This document shows, in pieces, positions 43,535 to 52,179 of a stretch of DNA of 64,000 bases. The notes under the pieces are model-generated. The model was not told where the DNA came from, made no database searches, and saw only the letters and a list, made by a program, of their open reading frames with translations. Both the position numbers and the translations under genes were made by a program. Where the stretch lies: NCBI RefSeq assembly GCF_005434965.1, contig NZ_SKCI01000002.1:361001-425000 (forward strand). Reading direction: 5' to 3'. How positions within the stretch are numbered: position 1 is the first letter of the stretch; every line of letters starts with the position of its first letter. The DNA is from Marimonas lutisalis (GTDB taxonomy: Bacteria > Pseudomonadota > Alphaproteobacteria > Rhodobacterales > Rhodobacteraceae).

Positions 43535-44444
43535 GGCAGGTGGCCATGGATTCGGCCAGTTGCAGCATCAACGCATCGTAGAAATCGGGCCCCGGCGGGA
43601 TATCGCGGCCAAGCGGATCGAGGACCGCGGTCCGGATGGTGGTGCCGTCGGTCAGCGTGGTGACGAGGGCGGGGTTGAACTGGGGCTCGGTGAAGATGCA
43701 GGTGATGCCATCGTGATCGAGCGCATGCCGCAGGTCCGAGAGGCGTGCGGGCCCGGGGGCGGAGGCATCGGAAGATGAGATGGCCGCCACCGAGGGCAGA
43801 TCATAGCGTATTTCGAGATACTGAAACGCATCGTGAAAGACGATGAACCGCGCGCCGTGGGCCGGGGCGAGAACACCCGAGAGGCGCGTGTGCAGCGCGT
43901 CGATCCGGGCCTGGGCGGCAGCGGCGTTGGCGGCATAGGTGGCGGCATTGGCCGGGTCGGTCCGTGACAGCGTTTCGGCGATCGCGGCCAGCCAGGCGCG
44001 GGCATTCAACGGATCGAGCCAGGCATGCGGATCCGTTTCGCCGTGGTCGTGATCGTGTTCATGGGCGTGTTCGTCGCCGTGGTCATGGTCTTCGGCAAAG
44101 ACCGGGCGTTCACGCCGGGGGTGCAGCATGGTGCCGGACGTGTCGAGCAGCGGCAGGCTGAGCGCGCCTGGAGCGAGGGTTTCGATGCCATGTTCCAGCC
44201 AGGGCGATTGCGCGGCGCCGATCCAGATGACGACCTGGGCGTTTTGCAGTGTCCGCGCTTCGGACGGGCGCATGGCATAGCCGTGCGGCGAGGCGCCGGG
44301 ACGCATGACAAAGCCAATTTCCGCTTTACCCCCAGCGACTTGCGTGACAAGCGAGTGCACGGCGGGCAGGTCGACGGCAATGCGCAGACCATCGGCGCGG
44401 GCGGGTAGGGCGAGTATGACAAGGATCAGGGCAAGGCGCAGCAT
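43518..44444 (-). CDS. znuA: Zinc ABC transporter substrate-binding protein
   Basis: A 308-residue cluster A-I binding protein with a signal peptide (about 1-17). Candidate zinc ligands are His in LPAVHSLV, His in GASPHGYAM, and His in FIVFHDAFQYL, with a late acidic residue. A His/Asp-rich loop (EDHDHGDEHAHEHDHDHGE) at about 115-135, typical of ZnuA, precedes DPHAWLDP. It captures periplasmic zinc for ZnuB/ZnuC. It is divergent from zur with a Zur palindrome in the 63-bp gap, so zinc should repress it. A manganese-specific relative is unlikely given the His loop. Confidence 0.93.
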   Translation of the reverse strand: MLRLALILVILALPARADGLRIAVDLPAVHSLVTQVAGGKAEIGFVMRPGASPHGYAMRPSEARTLQNAQVVIWIGAAQSPWLEHGIETLAPGALSLPLLDTSGTMLHPRRERPVFAEDHDHGDEHAHEHDHDHGETDPHAWLDPLNARAWLAAIAETLSRTDPANAATYAANAAAAQARIDALHTRLSGVLAPAHGARFIVFHDAFQYLEIRYDLPSVAAISSSDASAPGPARLSDLRHALDHDGITCIFTEPQFNPALVTTLTDGTTIRTAVLDPLGRDIPPGPDFYDALMLQLAESMATCLTGSE

Positions 44445-44483
44445 GAGAGGGACTCGGTGTTGGTCAAGGTGCTGGACGGTGTA

Positions 44484-44504
44484 GATGTAATGTTATAACA
44501 TATC
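44484..44504. promoter_or_regulatory. Zur operator between znuA and zur
   Basis: The perfect 12-bp palindrome ATGTTATAACAT (44490-44501), with near-symmetric flanks, matches the GATATGTTATAACATATC-like Zur box of alphaproteobacteria as I recall it. It lies 7 bp before the zur start and 46 bp before znuA, so one site can control both directions. Confidence 0.85.
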
Positions 44505-44507
44505 AAT

Positions 44508-44984
44508 ATGAAAAATGATCCGAATACTCCCGTGGGGTTTGCCCGGCATGATCATGGCGCCTGTATCGCCAGTGCGCTGACGCTGGCCGAGGCGCGCTGC
44601 CGAGACACGGGTGCTCAACTGACGCCGGTGCGTCGGCGGGCGCTGGAGATATTGCTTGAAAGCCACGTGGCGCTGGGGGCCTATGACGTGCTGGCGCGGC
44701 TGGCCGAGGACGGGTTCGGATCGAAGCCGCCGGTGGCCTATCGCGCGCTTTCCTTCCTGGTTGAGCAGGGATTTGCGCACCGGATCGAAAAACTGAATGC
44801 CTATGTTGCTTGCACACATCCGGGCGAGGCGCATGACGCGGCCTTCATGATTTGCCGCAATTGCCACAAGGTGGCCGAGGCCGAAGTGGATGCGACCCTG
44901 GGTGAGAACGGGTTTGTCATTGAAAACATCGTGATAGAGGCCGAAGGGCTGTGCCCCATCTGCCGGGAAGAGGGCGCGGTATGA
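44508..44984 (+). CDS. zur: Zinc uptake regulator (Fur family)
   Basis: 158 residues with an N-terminal winged helix (about 35-95, LTPVRRRALEILLESHVALGAYDVLARL) and a C-terminal dimerisation domain holding two CxxC pairs, CRNCHK and CPIC, for the structural zinc. A His-containing segment (VACTHPGEAHDAAFMIC) supplies likely sensory ligands. The N-terminus has an added HDHGAC. It should repress znuA and its own operon when zinc is sufficient. Its stop overlaps the znuC start by 4 bp. The Zur box directly upstream distinguishes it from Fur or Mur. Confidence 0.92.
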   Translation: MKNDPNTPVGFARHDHGACIASALTLAEARCRDTGAQLTPVRRRALEILLESHVALGAYDVLARLAEDGFGSKPPVAYRALSFLVEQGFAHRIEKLNAYVACTHPGEAHDAAFMICRNCHKVAEAEVDATLGENGFVIENIVIEAEGLCPICREEGAV

Positions 44985-45751
44985 GCCTGGTTTCGGCGCA
45001 GGGGGTCAGCGTCGCCTATGACGATGCGGTGGTGTTGAGCCACGTGGATTTCACGGTGGAGCCCGGGGAGATCGTGACCGTGGTGGGGCCAAACGGATCG
45101 GGCAAGTCGACCTTTCTGAAGGTGCTGATCGGGGCGGTGCGGCCAAGCGCGGGCCGGGTGACGCGCAAGCCAGGGCTGAAAGTGGGCTACGTGCCGCAGA
45201 AACTGGCGATTGATCCGAGCCTGCCGATGACGGTGGAGCGGTTCATGCACCTGCCATCGCGCCGGAACAAGGGCGAGGTCGGAGAGGCGCTGGAGCGTGT
45301 GGGCGTGGCGCATCTGGCCGGACGCCAGCTGGCCAGCTTGTCGGGTGGGCAGTTCCAGCGGGTTTTGCTGGCGCGGGCGATCCTGGGCCGGCCGGATGTG
45401 TTGATGCTGGACGAGCCGACGCAGGGATTGGACCAGCCCGGCTCGGCCGATTTCTACACGCTGCTGGAAAACATCCGCCGCGACATGGGCTGTGCCGTGG
45501 TGATGGTGAGCCATGAGCTGCACGTGGTGATGAGCGCGAGCGACCGGGTGATCTGCCTCAACCGTCATATCTGTTGCCAGGGTGCGCCCGAGGTGGTCAG
45601 CTCGGCGCCGGAGTACCGGGCCCTGTTCGGCACCGGCACGCACGGCGCTTTGGCGATATACCGGCACGAGCATGACCATGCGCATGACGATTGTGATCAC
45701 GATTGTGATCACAATCATGACGTCGACAGGGAACATACTGAAAATGCTTGA
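44981..45751 (+). CDS. znuC: Zinc ABC transporter ATP-binding protein with His-rich tail
   Basis: 256 residues. Walker A VGPNGSGKST, Q-loop GYVPQKL, signature LSGGQFQRVLLARAI, Walker B LMLDEPTQGLD and the switch His in VMVSHELH are complete. It energises ZnuB. The C-terminus ends in a His/Asp tail (HEHDHAHDDCDHDCDHNHD) that includes two Cys and is encoded by near-tandem GATTGTGATCAC units. This tail could bind zinc in the cytosol. The start overlaps zur by 4 bp and the end overlaps znuB by 8 bp. Confidence 0.95.
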   Translation: MSLVSAQGVSVAYDDAVVLSHVDFTVEPGEIVTVVGPNGSGKSTFLKVLIGAVRPSAGRVTRKPGLKVGYVPQKLAIDPSLPMTVERFMHLPSRRNKGEVGEALERVGVAHLAGRQLASLSGGQFQRVLLARAILGRPDVLMLDEPTQGLDQPGSADFYTLLENIRRDMGCAVVMVSHELHVVMSASDRVICLNRHICCQGAPEVVSSAPEYRALFGTGTHGALAIYRHEHDHAHDDCDHDCDHNHDVDREHTENA

Positions 45752-46541
45752 CGATTTCATGGCGCGCGCGGCGCTGGCCGGGGTGGGTGTGGCGCTGGCG
45801 GCGGCACCGATCGGATGTTTCGTGGTCTGGCGACGGATGGCCTATTTCGGGGATGCTACGGCGCATGCCGCGATACTGGGTGTCGCGCTGAGCCTGGGCA
45901 TCGGCATTTCCGTTTTCGGCGGTGTGCTGGCGGTGGCGCTGGCGATTGCGCTGGCGATCCTGTCACTGGCCCGGCGCGGGCACGCGATGGACACGGCGCT
46001 GGGCGTTCTGGCGCATGCGGCGCTGGCCTTTGGCCTTGTGGCTGTGGCGTTGCTGCCGGGCGTCCAGATCGACATTCAGGCCTATCTTTTCGGTGATATC
46101 CTGGCCGTGTCGCGCAGTGATCTGGCGCTGATCTGGGCCGGGGCGGTGGCGGTGAGTGCCGGGGTGCTGTGGCGCTGGCCGGGCCTTTTGACCGCGACGC
46201 TGAACCCCGAATTGGCAATCGCCGCCGGGATCGACCCGCACCGCGAGCGGCAGGTCCTGACGCTGGCGCTGGCGGTGGTGGTGGCGGTGGCGATCAAGGT
46301 AGTCGGGGCGTTGCTGATCACTGCGCTTCTGATCATCCCGGCAGCGGCGGCGCGGCCCTTTGCCCGCACGCCCGAGGTTATGGCGGCAATGGCCGCCCTG
46401 ACGGGCGTGATCTCGGCGCTGGCCGGGCTGGGCACAGCGTGGATACTGGACACGCCGGCCGGGCCTACCATCGTCTGCGTCGCGGCCCTGATCTTCGCAG
46501 CTTCAAGCGCTTTGTCGCGCGCCGCAACCACACGCGGCTGA
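45744..46541 (+). CDS. znuB: Zinc ABC transporter permease
   Basis: 265 residues with about eight membrane helices of the ABC-3 family, including RRMAYFGDATAHAAILGVALSL near the N-terminus and LNPELAIAAGIDPHRERQ in the coupling region. It forms the zinc channel with ZnuC and receives zinc from ZnuA. The start at MLDDFMARAALAG overlaps znuC by 8 bp. It is the last gene of the zur-znuC-znuB unit. Confidence 0.94.
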   Translation: MLDDFMARAALAGVGVALAAAPIGCFVVWRRMAYFGDATAHAAILGVALSLGIGISVFGGVLAVALAIALAILSLARRGHAMDTALGVLAHAALAFGLVAVALLPGVQIDIQAYLFGDILAVSRSDLALIWAGAVAVSAGVLWRWPGLLTATLNPELAIAAGIDPHRERQVLTLALAVVVAVAIKVVGALLITALLIIPAAAARPFARTPEVMAAMAALTGVISALAGLGTAWILDTPAGPTIVCVAALIFAASSALSRAATTRG

Positions 46542-46879
46542 AGACAGGCCGATCCGCTCCGGTATCTACAATGTCATGATTGCGGCGATATTGTTTCGCC
46601 CTCCGGCGGTTTTTGTTCCGATTCTCGCCCGATTCAGCCCCGTTCTGCGGGATTGACGACCGAAAAAGCCCAAATTCGGTCCTATAGCCGCCCTTCTGCG
46701 CTGCTTTGAAAGGCTGGGGAGAGATGCGCCTGCGCGCATTGATCCCCGGGAAGGAAAAAGTAGGTCCGCCGAGCGGATGAGAGCAGGAACCAGAACCACA
46801 CAAAACGCCGCGCGGCGTCAATTTGGGTGCGGTATCGGCATCTCGGGGCCTGGATCGAGTATGTAAGGGGTAGCCGTCT
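46542..46879 (+). other. Intergenic region before the giant RTX gene
   Basis: 338 bp without a gene. A short CGCC/GGCG hairpin followed by GTTTTTG at about 46594-46610 may end the zinc operon. The remainder is the leader and promoter region of the RTX gene, with AAGGGG about 9 nt before its ATG. I see no repeat copy or clear operator here. Confidence 0.45.
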
Positions 46880-49800
46880 ATGGCCACGTATAGTGTTACG
46901 ACAAGCAACTGGAACAGCCCGGCATTCTGGGCATCGGTTTCACAAGCTGGTCCGGGTCATGTACTGGATTTCTCGTCGCTGCCGTCGAACTATACCGTGT
47001 CCTATGACACGGATACCGGCGCGGTCACGATTTCGGAGGGCACGAGCAGTTTTGTGGTCGGCGACACGTCCTATGCGGGCACCCCGGATGCGAGCCTTGG
47101 TGGCACGACGATCTGGCACTATTTCACCACGCTGAGTTTTGGCGACGGCGATCACTATGTCGCCGGTGGCTATAACGGCGAGGTGATCACCACCGGCAGC
47201 GGTGACGATACGATCTTTGCGAACGGCGGCGCGGATACGGTGAATGCCGGCGATGGCAACAATGTCGTCTACAGCGGTCCTGACGCGGATTCGGTGACCT
47301 CGGGCAGCGGGCTGGACACGATCCTTGCCGGTGATGGCAACGATACCGTGTCGAGCGGCGCGGGTGATGACTTCGTCGATGGTGGCGCCGGGGCCGACCT
47401 GATTTATGGCGGCGACGGAGATGACCATATCGAAGGTGGCTGGGAAGACGCGGGCGCCGACACGATCTATGGCGGCAACGGCAATGACCTGGTGTTGTCG
47501 GGCGATGGCCTTGATGTCGTGTATGGCGAGGCCAGGTACGACTGGATCGATGGTGGCTGGGGCGCGGACTACCTTGATGGTGGCAGCGAAGACGACCGTA
47601 TCGTCGGCCATGAAGGCAATGACACGATCCTGGGCGGCACGGGCAACGATATCCTGAACGGTGGGGCGGGCTCGGATTCTGTTGTCGGTGGCGATGGACA
47701 GGATTCGATATGGGGCGCCGCGGGTGACACGATTGACGGTGGCGAAGGCGGGATCGATATCGACACGCTTTACGTCAGTGACGTGTCGTCGATCAGCTAT
47801 GCCACCGCGGAAAGCGGCACCGTGTTTTTCAATGGTGGCGGATCTCTGTCGTTCACCAATATCGAGAACGTTGTCACGCTGTCGAATGATGGCATCGTGC
47901 AAGGCACCGCCGGGGCCGATGAGATCGGGCAGTTCTATTTCGATGCCGATGGCGACTGGGTCGAGAACGACGATGCCCCGGGCGGCGGCGAAGCCGACGC
48001 GATCCACGCGGGCGCCGGTGATGACAAGGTGTGGTCGAACGAGGGCAATGACACCGTTTATGGGGAGGCCGGCAACGACTACCTGTATACGGGCAGCGAT
48101 AACGACAGCGTTCACGGCGGCACTGGCAGCGATACGGTGCTGGCCGAATCCGGCAACGATACCATCTTTGGCGGCGGCGATGGCGACAGTATCCTGGGCG
48201 GCGCCGGAGACGATTCCATTATCGGTGGCGCGGGCGTCAACGATACCGATCTGAAGCTGAGCTGGGCCGCTGCCGGCGTCGACGAACAAAGCCTGGCGGG
48301 CGGGTTCGAACAGGATACCGGCGGGATCAGTGTTTCGGTGAGTTTCGTCGACCAGGGCAATGCCGGAACGATCTCGGTGGAAACGACCGATGTTCAGTAT
48401 GTCGGCACGGGCGAGCCGTTCAGCACGACCTCGTCGGCCAGCATGGGGGGCGGGGCGACGACCGGCGACACCTCGACCACGACGGTGGATTTCTCGGCGG
48501 TCGCGGGCTCGGGCTTTGCCGATGAAGTCGCGAATGTTTCGTTCCGTATCAATGACCTGGACCAAAGCGGATGGGAGGACATTGTCACCATCCGGGCCTA
48601 TGACGCCGCGGGCAACCCGGTCAATGTGGACCTGCTCTACCAGGGCGTGACGACCAGCGGTATCGCGCCATCGGAAGACGGCGAGGGATCGTGGACACAG
48701 GCCGATGCGGCAGGCTCGATGCTGGTCACCATCACGGGGCCGGTCAGCTATTTCGAGATCGACTATGACCAGGCGGGCACCGCGGGGCAGACGTTGTGGG
48801 TGACGGATATTCACTTCACCGCCGTGCCCGAGACAGACGGGGCCGACACGATCGATGGCGGCACCGGCGCCGACATCATCAGCGGCAACGACGGCGACGA
48901 CCTGATCCTGCTGTCCGATGATTTCGGCAATGACACGATCACCGGCGGCGAGACCGGAGAGGTGAATGGCGACACGCTGGACGCGTCGGGTGTAACAGCG
49001 TCGGGCGTGGACGTGACCTTTTCCGGCGTCGAGGCCGGAACCGTTGCAGGCGGCACCAGCACGGCGAGCTTCTCGGAAATCGAGAACATGGTCCTGACCG
49101 ACCAGAACGACACGGTGAACGCGGACCTGGATGTTGATGGCGTGGATATCGACGCGCGGGGCGGCGATGACAGTGTGCTGGGCAGCCAGGGCGCGGACAA
49201 TGTCGACGGTGGTACCGGAAACGATACCCTGCGTGGCGGGCAGGGCAGCGACACGCTGAGCGGTGGTGACGGCATCAACTATCTGCATGGCGACGAGGGC
49301 AATGACAGCCTCGTCGGCAGCTCGACCAGCGCGGGTGGATTTACCCAGATGGAGGGCGGCGCCGGGGCCGACACGCTGGACGGGACCGCGGGCTACTGGG
49401 ACATCGCCAGCTATTACACCTCGGCCGGTGCGGTGAACGTGAACCTGACCGATGGCCTGACCGAGACGGGCGGGGATGCGCTGGGCGATACGCTGTCGGG
49501 GATCGAGCAGATCGACGGCTCGAATACCGGCAATGACACGATTGTGGGCGACACCGGCGTTTACGAGGTCAAGGGCTGGGGCGGCGATGACATCCTGACC
49601 CTGACCACGGCGGCAGGTGGCATGGCCTATGGCGGCGACGGTGCGGACACGATCACCGGCGGTGCGGGCAATGACACGCTGGACGGTGATGACGGGCTGG
49701 CCACGGGCGGCGCCGACGTGATCTATGCCGGGGCCGGGAACGACCAGATCATCGGCGATGCCGGGGCCGACTCGCTTTTCGGCGAGGCGGGCAATGACAC

Positions 49801-52144
49801 GATCTTTGCCGGCGATGGCAGCGACTATATCGATGGCGGCACCGGGGCCGACGTGCTCTATGGCCAGGCCGATGGCGATACGTTCCGCGTGCTCGACACG
49901 TCGGGCAACGACACGATCATCGGCGGCGAAACCCTCACCACCGGCAGCGACCAGGACAGTGTCGACGCTTACAGCGTGACCAGCGGCGTGAATGTCACGC
50001 TGGACGGTGACGAGACCGGCAACCTGACCTTTGGCGCCACGAACATCGATTTCTCGGAGATCGAGCATTTCACCCTGACCGACCAGGACGACACGGTGAA
50101 TGCCGCGGGTGATACCAGCGGGATCGACGTGTGGGCCTATGACGGTTCCGACAGTATCTCCGGCGGGTCGGGCGGCGACACGGTGCGCGCGGGCCTTGGC
50201 AATGACACGATCGACGGCGGTGCCGGCGATGACAGCATCTACGGCAACGAGGACGACGACTCGATCACCGGGGGCGATGGGGCCGACTCGATCTATGGCG
50301 AGACGGGCAATGACTATGTCGACGGTGGCGCCGGCAATGACAGCCTGGAAGGCAACGAGGGCGACGACACGATCGTCGGGGGCGCCGGCGATGACTGGAT
50401 GCGCGGCTCGTTCGGAAATGACAGCCTGATCGGCGGCGCCGGGGACGATTATCTCTGGGGCGGCTTCGGCGACGATACCTTCGTGATAGAGGAGGGGTTC
50501 GGCAACGATACCGTGGATGCCGAAGGCGTTGACGAGGTGAACGGCGACACGCTGGACCTGAGCGCGGTGACCAGCGACCTGACCGTCGACCTGAGTAACG
50601 TGAACCCAGAGATCGGCACGTTCAGCGACGGCGTGTCGACGGCCAGCTTTGACGAGATCGAGAATATCATCCTTGGCGGCGGGCGTGATACCATCGTTCT
50701 GGCCGACGGGTCGGGCAGCGATACGGTGCAGTCCTTCGACATGACCGACAGCGGCGATGGCACGACCATGGACCAGCTGGACGTGTCGGGGCTGACCTCG
50801 GACGGGGGCACGACGCCAATCACGACCGCAGATGTCATTGTGACCGATACCAACGGGGACGGCACCGGCGACGCGATCCTGAGCTTCCCGGGTGGCGAGA
50901 GCATCACCCTTGTGGGCGTTTTGTCCGCCCAGGTGGACGATCCGGCCGAGCTGGAAAGCATCGGCATTCCGGCCCCATCATCGGGTCCGGATTACATCGT
51001 CGAAGGCACCGCGGGGGCCGATACGATCGACGCCGCCTACACGGGCGACCCCGAAGGCGACATGATCGACAACAACGATCATTCCGATGGGTCGAATGAC
51101 GACAGCATCGTCGCTGGGGCGGGCAACGACACCGTCCTGGCCGATGACCTGACGGGCACCGGCCCGAACCTGATCGTCAACGGGTCATTCGAAGACACGA
51201 CCGGCATGTCCTCGGTTCCGATCGGGTACTTTTCGACGGGGTCCATGCCCGGATGGACCAATGACAACCCGGCTGAACAGATCAATGTTCACAACGATGG
51301 CCGGGGCGGCCTGACCGCGACCGACGGGGCGAACTGGCTGGATCTTGAAGGAGCGGCGGGTGAGCAACTGACCATCAGCCAGGATGTGTCCGGCGTCACA
51401 GATGGCGCGGTGCATGTTCCGACCTTCGATGTCGGGGACATTTCCGACGCCAATGATGGCACCGCCAGCGACAACACGCTGACGGTCATCTGGAACGGCG
51501 AGGTCATCGCCAACATTGACCCGAGCGACGGGTCATGGACCAGCTATAAATTCGCTGTGGTCGGAGGCAGTGGTGACGGCACTGACCGGCTGACCTTTGT
51601 CTCTGGCGGTTCGAACGATTCCCTTGGTGTCTCGGTCGATAACGTGTCGCTGCAACTGGCCGATACCGCGACGGGCGGCGACGACACCATCCTTGGGGGG
51701 GCCGGGGACGATTTGCTGGCAGGCGGTGGCGGCAGCGATAGCTTCATCATCGAGGACGGGTTCGGCAATGACACGATTGCCGGTGGCGAAGGCGCGGCGG
51801 ATAGTGACACGCTGGACCTGAGTGCCACGACCACCGGTGTAACGGTTGACCTGACAGCCAGCGACCCGGAGGCGGGTTCGATTTCCGACGGCATCGATAC
51901 CGCGACCTTCAGCGAGATCGAGAACATCGTGCTGGGCAGCGGCAGGGACACGATCGTTCTTGCTGACGGGTCGGGCAGCGATACGGTGCAAGCCTTTGAC
52001 ATGACCGACTCGGGCGATGGCACCACGAACGACCAGCTGGACGTGTCGGGACTGACAAGCGATGGCGGCACGACGCCGGTTCATGCGGGTGACGTGGTTG
52101 TCACAGAGACACCAACGGGGACGGCACCGGTGACGCGATCCTGA
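46880..52144 (+). CDS. Giant RTX-repeat protein, N-terminal part of a frameshifted gene
   Basis: 1754 residues as read. After a unique N-terminus (1-90), many glycine-rich calcium-binding nonapeptides of the GGxGxDxUx type (for example GGAGADLIYGGDGDDHIEGG) run in blocks. Two non-repeat inserts are present: one at about 48246-48840 (beta-rich, DLKLSWAAAG onward) and one at about 51160-51660 (NLIVNGSFEDT and NWLDLEGAAGEQLTISQ, resembling a galactose-binding or DUF642-like module). The last 10 codons are out of frame: a duplicated GA at about 52105-52109 shifts the reading by +2. The intact protein would run to 54648, about 2588 residues. Such proteins are secreted by type I systems and act at the cell surface. 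No secretion ATPase is adjacent. Confidence 0.85.
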   Translation: MATYSVTTSNWNSPAFWASVSQAGPGHVLDFSSLPSNYTVSYDTDTGAVTISEGTSSFVVGDTSYAGTPDASLGGTTIWHYFTTLSFGDGDHYVAGGYNGEVITTGSGDDTIFANGGADTVNAGDGNNVVYSGPDADSVTSGSGLDTILAGDGNDTVSSGAGDDFVDGGAGADLIYGGDGDDHIEGGWEDAGADTIYGGNGNDLVLSGDGLDVVYGEARYDWIDGGWGADYLDGGSEDDRIVGHEGNDTILGGTGNDILNGGAGSDSVVGGDGQDSIWGAAGDTIDGGEGGIDIDTLYVSDVSSISYATAESGTVFFNGGGSLSFTNIENVVTLSNDGIVQGTAGADEIGQFYFDADGDWVENDDAPGGGEADAIHAGAGDDKVWSNEGNDTVYGEAGNDYLYTGSDNDSVHGGTGSDTVLAESGNDTIFGGGDGDSILGGAGDDSIIGGAGVNDTDLKLSWAAAGVDEQSLAGGFEQDTGGISVSVSFVDQGNAGTISVETTDVQYVGTGEPFSTTSSASMGGGATTGDTSTTTVDFSAVAGSGFADEVANVSFRINDLDQSGWEDIVTIRAYDAAGNPVNVDLLYQGVTTSGIAPSEDGEGSWTQADAAGSMLVTITGPVSYFEIDYDQAGTAGQTLWVTDIHFTAVPETDGADTIDGGTGADIISGNDGDDLILLSDDFGNDTITGGETGEVNGDTLDASGVTASGVDVTFSGVEAGTVAGGTSTASFSEIENMVLTDQNDTVNADLDVDGVDIDARGGDDSVLGSQGADNVDGGTGNDTLRGGQGSDTLSGGDGINYLHGDEGNDSLVGSSTSAGGFTQMEGGAGADTLDGTAGYWDIASYYTSAGAVNVNLTDGLTETGGDALGDTLSGIEQIDGSNTGNDTIVGDTGVYEVKGWGGDDILTLTTAAGGMAYGGDGADTITGGAGNDTLDGDDGLATGGADVIYAGAGNDQIIGDAGADSLFGEAGNDTIFAGDGSDYIDGGTGADVLYGQADGDTFRVLDTSGNDTIIGGETLTTGSDQDSVDAYSVTSGVNVTLDGDETGNLTFGATNIDFSEIEHFTLTDQDDTVNAAGDTSGIDVWAYDGSDSISGGSGGDTVRAGLGNDTIDGGAGDDSIYGNEDDDSITGGDGADSIYGETGNDYVDGGAGNDSLEGNEGDDTIVGGAGDDWMRGSFGNDSLIGGAGDDYLWGGFGDDTFVIEEGFGNDTVDAEGVDEVNGDTLDLSAVTSDLTVDLSNVNPEIGTFSDGVSTASFDEIENIILGGGRDTIVLADGSGSDTVQSFDMTDSGDGTTMDQLDVSGLTSDGGTTPITTADVIVTDTNGDGTGDAILSFPGGESITLVGVLSAQVDDPAELESIGIPAPSSGPDYIVEGTAGADTIDAAYTGDPEGDMIDNNDHSDGSNDDSIVAGAGNDTVLADDLTGTGPNLIVNGSFEDTTGMSSVPIGYFSTGSMPGWTNDNPAEQINVHNDGRGGLTATDGANWLDLEGAAGEQLTISQDVSGVTDGAVHVPTFDVGDISDANDGTASDNTLTVIWNGEVIANIDPSDGSWTSYKFAVVGGSGDGTDRLTFVSGGSNDSLGVSVDNVSLQLADTATGGDDTILGGAGDDLLAGGGGSDSFIIEDGFGNDTIAGGEGAADSDTLDLSATTTGVTVDLTASDPEAGSISDGIDTATFSEIENIVLGSGRDTIVLADGSGSDTVQAFDMTDSGDGTTNDQLDVSGLTSDGGTTPVHAGDVVVTETPTGTAPVTRS

Positions 52145-52179
52145 CCTTCCCGGGGGGCGATAGCATCACGCTGACAGGC

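Noticed and set aside
45668..45720. Tandem GATTGTGATCAC units as a possible regulatory iteron
   Set aside because: They lie in frame within znuC and encode the His/Asp/Cys tail.
46940..50068. A 1042-codon open frame antisense to the giant RTX gene
   Set aside because: The repeated GGCGGCGAT-type codons of the RTX repeats keep the opposite strand free of stops; the translation is a low-complexity mirror of the repeats and the sense strand has clear RTX motifs.
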